DNA from: Chromobacteriaceae bacterium
GTDB taxonomy: Bacteria; Pseudomonadota; Gammaproteobacteria; Burkholderiales; Aquaspirillaceae
Assembly: GCA_030151505.1 (NCBI GenBank)
Contig: JASLDQ010000076.1
Location: forward strand, 1 to 7,711
Direction: 5' to 3'
DNA: 7,711 nucleotides
The first letter of the stretch is position 1. Every line of letters begins with the position of its first letter. The notes beneath the pieces are model-generated. The model saw only the letters and a program-made list of their open reading frames with translations. It was not told the origin of the DNA and did no database searches. This document shows positions 5,640 to 7,711 of the stretch, in pieces. A program made the position numbers and the translations under genes.

Positions 5640-5882
5640 ATGAAACAATCGCTCCTCGTCGCTGCCCTGCTGGCCGTTGCTCTGACCGCTTGCGGTAAGA
5701 AGGAAGAAGCTCCGGCTGCTCCGGCTGCTGAAGCTCCTGCTGCTGCCCCGGCTGCTGAAGCTCCTGCTGCTGCTCCGGCTGCTGACGCTGCTGCTGCCGC
5801 CCCGGCTGCTGACGCCGCTGCCGCTCCGGCTGCTGACGCTGCTGCTGCTCCGGCTGCTGCCCCGGCCGAAGAAAAGAAGTAA
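5640..5882 (+). CDS. Small Ala/Pro-repeat lipoprotein of unknown function
   Basis: An 80-residue protein. MKQSLLVAALLAVALTACGK is a lipoprotein signal peptide with lipobox LTAC and lipidated Cys18. Ser, Val and Leu are frequent only in the signal. The mature 63 residues start CGKKEE and are then almost only Ala and Pro, with periodic Glu or Asp. Copies of APAA(E/D)APAA or APAADAAA begin at 27, 36, 45, 54 and 62, a period of 9 that shifts to 8. The end is PAEEKK, so the charged ends mirror each other (KKEE...EEKK). Such a chain should be extended or loosely helical and could act as a flexible spacer from the membrane. Gly19 after Cys gives no Lol-avoidance signal, so the outer membrane is likely. 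AAAGG lies 9 bases before the ATG. Alanine codons are mostly GCT, unlike the GCC/GCG preference of neighbours, which suggests high expression or slippage-driven repeat growth. It has its own promoter and terminator. Similar lipoproteins occur in related bacteria as hypothetical proteins; no function is recognised. Confidence 0.85.
   Translation: MKQSLLVAALLAVALTACGKKEEAPAAPAAEAPAAAPAAEAPAAAPAADAAAAAPAADAAAAPAADAAAAPAAAPAEEKK
5718..5858 (+). repeat. Degenerate 27/24-base tandem repeat in the lipoprotein gene
   Basis: The 11-base core CCGGCTGCTGA recurs exactly at 5721, 5748, 5775, 5802 and 5826, with spacings of 27, 27, 27 and 24. The first two 27-base units (5718-5744 and 5745-5771) differ at one base. 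All length changes are multiples of three and keep the frame, as expected for slippage under coding selection. Confidence 0.85.
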
Positions 5883-5900
5883 TCACTTCTTAGCTTCGCG

Positions 5901-5932
5901 CGAAAAAGCCGACCGCAAGGTCGGCTTTTTCG
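5901..5932 (+). terminator. Strong terminator of the lipoprotein gene
   Basis: A perfect 14-base stem (5901-5914 with 5919-5932) is capped by a GCAA tetraloop of the stable GNRA type, with a T run (5926-5930) inside the 3' arm. It begins 18 bases after the stop codon. The opposite strand also has a T run, so it may work both ways. Confidence 0.9.
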
Positions 5933-6012
5933 TGGCTGTTTTGCAACAGTCGACATCGGGTCGGGCGCCGGTCTGCGTGACGGCTCTGATCTTGATGTCC
6001 AGCATGGCAAAT

Positions 6013-6045
6013 AAAAAAAACCCCGATGCATACATCGGGGTTTTT
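6013..6045 (-). terminator. Terminator of the dapA-bamC operon
   Basis: The stem CCCCGATG/CATCGGGG (6021-6028 with 6033-6040) has a CATA loop and flanking A/T pairs. On the minus strand it is followed by eight Ts (6020-6013), a classic rho-independent signal, 23 bases after the bamC stop. The plus strand has five Ts (6041-6045), so it may also stop read-through from the lipoprotein gene. Confidence 0.92.
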
Positions 6046-6068
6046 GTTGGGCAGGACCGGTGTATCGA

Positions 6069-7196
6069 TCAGCGCAACTGCGGTTCCAGTTTCTGCAGGA
6101 TGGTGTCGCGCAGGCGGGCGTCGAGTTGTGCGCCGTCCTTGCTCAGCACGCTGATCTGGCTTTCCTGGGCTTGCCCCCGAACCTGGATGCGGTATTCCGC
6201 ACCGCCGTCTTTCAGTGTCGGGCCGGACTTGTCGCGCCAGAACGCCAGACTGGACCAGAAGCCGCCGGTATCGTCGGCCTTTTCCGCCTCGCTCTTGGCC
6301 GGACGCACGAAGTAGATTCCCTGCGAGCGGTCGCGGTCGGTGACAACCAGGCCGACGCGGTCGAGCGCCAGGCCGGTGCGGCGCCATGCGCGGTCGAAGC
6401 CGTCATCGATGGTGATCTGACCGTTGCTCAGACGGGCGCGCTGGCTGGCCGGCTTGTCTTGCGCCGCCTTGACCTGCTCCTTGGCTTTTTCGGCGTCGGC
6501 GCCCAAGGCAAGCATCAGGCGGCCGAGCATTTCGGCTTCCAGTTCCGGGTCGGCGTCGCGCGGCTGCCACTTGGTGTCGTTCTTGCCTTCGGTAAAGGTT
6601 TCGATCATGCCGCGATGGCTGATGTAAACCTCGATGCCGTTGGCGTTGCGCTCGATCCGGGTGCGGAACTTGTCGCGTTCCGGTGTGGAGTAGAGGCCGT
6701 CAAGCCCCACCTTGCCGAGCAGGTTGCGCAGGCCGTCGAGCGGAACCTTGGCCCGGTTCTCCGCCCAGTCGGTTTCCATGATGCCGATCTGCGGTTCGTC
6801 GCGTTTGAGGACGAAGCCGTTGTCCTGCCAGAACTCGCGCAACTGTGGCCAGAGCTGGTCGGCGGTGCGGTTGCTGACCACCAGCCAGCGCTGGCTGCCG
6901 GCGCGTTCGATGCGGGTGTCGTTGCTGCCCGACAACACCTGGCTGGAGGCTTGCTTGACCGTATCGGAGGCGTTGGCCTGCTGTTGCTGCGACAGGTCGC
7001 GGGCGCTGATGCCGCCGGCCGGAATGACGTAGTTGTTGTTCAGCGTCGGCGCAGTCAGGTCCGGTGGTACTTCAAGGGTCGCGCGCTTGGGTTGGTCGGC
7101 CGACTTGAATTCGGCTTTCTTGTCGAGCGGCGAGGTGCTGGCGCAGGCCGCCAGGCCGGCGGCCAGTGTGGCAACGATCAGATGGCGGGAGTTCAT
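6069..7196 (-). CDS. bamC: Outer membrane assembly lipoprotein BamC (NlpB)
   Basis: A 375-residue lipoprotein of the BAM complex, which folds beta-barrel proteins into the outer membrane; BamC binds BamD. The signal MNSRHLIVATLAAGLAACAS has lipobox LAAC with Cys18. The unstructured N-terminal stretch (19 to about 90) has the conserved BamD-contact motif LEVPPDLTAP (41-50). Two helix-grip domains follow (about 95-210, with QRWLVVSNRTADQLWPQLRE and FWQDNGFVL; and about 255-375, with ITIDDGFDRAWRRTGLALDR). They are joined by a charged linker (about 235-255). Length is slightly above E. coli BamC (344). GGAG (7205-7202) lies 5 bases before the ATG. The start is 17 bases after the dapA stop, the same dapA-bamC order as in E. 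coli, so the pair is probably cotranscribed. The identification rests on the PPDLT motif, the lipobox and this synteny. Confidence 0.93.
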   Translation of the reverse strand: MNSRHLIVATLAAGLAACASTSPLDKKAEFKSADQPKRATLEVPPDLTAPTLNNNYVIPAGGISARDLSQQQQANASDTVKQASSQVLSGSNDTRIERAGSQRWLVVSNRTADQLWPQLREFWQDNGFVLKRDEPQIGIMETDWAENRAKVPLDGLRNLLGKVGLDGLYSTPERDKFRTRIERNANGIEVYISHRGMIETFTEGKNDTKWQPRDADPELEAEMLGRLMLALGADAEKAKEQVKAAQDKPASQRARLSNGQITIDDGFDRAWRRTGLALDRVGLVVTDRDRSQGIYFVRPAKSEAEKADDTGGFWSSLAFWRDKSGPTLKDGGAEYRIQVRGQAQESQISVLSKDGAQLDARLRDTILQKLEPQLR

Positions 7197-7213
7197 CCGG
7201 GCTCCGTATAGGG

Positions 7214-7711
7214 TTAAAGCAGGTGGGCCTGCTTCATGGCCGCCTCAACGACTGCTTGGGCGGCGTCGGTCAGACGGGTCAGCGGGAGGCGGATGCCGGA
7301 GGGGATCAATCCCATCCGTTCCAGCGCCCACTTGACCGGAATCGGGTTGGCTTCGCAGAACAGGTCGCGGTGCAGCGCCTGCAGACTGTCGTTCAGCTTG
7401 CGGGCCTCGGCGATGTTGCCGGCGCGGGCGTGGCGGCACAGCTCGCTCATGGCCTTCGGCGCGACGTTGGCGGTGACGGAGATCACGCCATGGCCGCCGC
7501 ACAACATGAAGGCCAGGGCGGTTGCGTCATCGCCGGTGTAGAGGGCGAAGTCCTTAGGGGCGCGCAGGAACAGGTCGCAGCCGCGAGCCAGATCGCCGGT
7601 GGCGTCTTTCAGGCCGACGATGTTGGGAATGTCGGCGAGGCGCAGGGCGGTGTCGTTGGACATGTCCGCCACGGTGCGGCCCGGCACGTTGTACAGGATC
7701 ACCGGCAGGTC
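7214..7711 (-). CDS. dapA: 4-hydroxy-tetrahydrodipicolinate synthase, C-terminal part
   Basis: The last 165 residues of DapA; the first 126 or so lie beyond the right edge. DapA condenses pyruvate with aspartate semialdehyde, the first committed step towards diaminopimelate and lysine. The fragment begins [17 protein letters not shown], with the catalytic Tyr (E. coli Tyr133, fragment residue 7) and the Arg that binds the substrate carboxylate (fragment residue 12). The Schiff-base lysine is Lys35 of the fragment in [14 protein letters not shown]. The Tyr-Lys spacing of 28 residues equals that of E. coli (133 and 161). Further family marks are [31 protein letters not shown] and [17 protein letters not shown]. 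The GTG at 7702 is an internal codon, not the start, since the reading frame and homology continue to the window edge. It is followed by bamC. Confidence 0.95.
   Translation of the reverse strand, partial: DLPVILYNVPGRTVADMSNDTALRLADIPNIVGLKDATGDLARGCDLFLRAPKDFALYTGDDATALAFMLCGGHGVISVTANVAPKAMSELCRHARAGNIAEARKLNDSLQALHRDLFCEANPIPVKWALERMGLIPSGIRLPLTRLTDAAQAVVEAAMKQAHLL

Noticed and set aside
5883..6005. Short minus-strand frame starting MLDIKIRAV between the two terminators
   Set aside because: No ribosome-binding site, it begins just past the bamC terminator and reads through the lipoprotein terminator stem.
5581..6031. Minus-strand frames through the lipoprotein gene giving Gln/Pro- or Ala/Gly/Ser-repeat proteins
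   Set aside because: They stay open only because the GCTGCT-type repeat has no stops on either strand. The plus strand has the signal peptide, lipobox and ribosome-binding site.
6060..7211. 383-codon plus-strand frame opposite bamC
   Set aside because: Mirror image of bamC with Ala/Gly/Val/Arg-rich shadow composition; bamC is supported by its lipobox, VPPDL motif and dapA synteny.

Overview
The window looks like ordinary chromosomal housekeeping DNA from a high-GC betaproteobacterium. The proteins suggest Neisseriales, perhaps a Chromobacteriaceae relative (Chromobacterium, Aquitalea, Vogesella type). That placement is inferred from remembered protein families and gene order, not from a search. 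Almost all the DNA is explained by seven complete genes and two genes cut by the window edges. I see no tRNA, rRNA, CRISPR array, insertion sequence, phage gene or obvious foreign island.

Layout: 1-91 (-) is the first 30 codons of a glutathione S-transferase (GST) family protein. Bases 92-247 hold a REP-like pair of hairpins. Bases 248-955 (-) encode a YfcG-type Nu-class GST. After a 279-base divergent gap with a probable promoter and a foldable leader come mgtE (1235-2674, Mg2+ channel/transporter) and prmC (2671-3522, release-factor glutamine methyltransferase), joined by an ATGA overlap. A bidirectional terminator (3577-3604) separates prmC from the convergent slyD gene (3629-4114, -). Divergent from slyD is the ribosomal protein L16 arginine hydroxylase roxA/ycfD (4237-5358, +). 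A comparatively AT-rich gap of 281 bases with several dyads and a good extended -10 promoter leads to a tiny Ala/Pro-repeat lipoprotein gene (5640-5882, +) with a strong terminator. On the minus strand at the right end is the conserved dapA-bamC pair: dapA (7214-7711, 3' part only), then bamC (6069-7196), closed by a terminator at 6013-6045.

How they work together: PrmC (release-factor methylation), RoxA (L16 hydroxylation), SlyD (folding and metal handling) and MgtE (Mg2+ supply, which ribosomes need) all bear on translation and protein maturation. BamC belongs to the outer-membrane protein assembly machine, and DapA makes precursors of lysine and peptidoglycan. The GSTs serve thiol and redox chemistry. 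These links are thematic inference; only mgtE-prmC and dapA-bamC look like real operons.

I did not find a convincing undescribed system. The items most worth a second look are the Ala/Pro repeat lipoprotein with its mirrored KKEE/EEKK ends, the mutually exclusive pairings in the mgtE leader, and the REP-like hairpin pair between the two GST genes.
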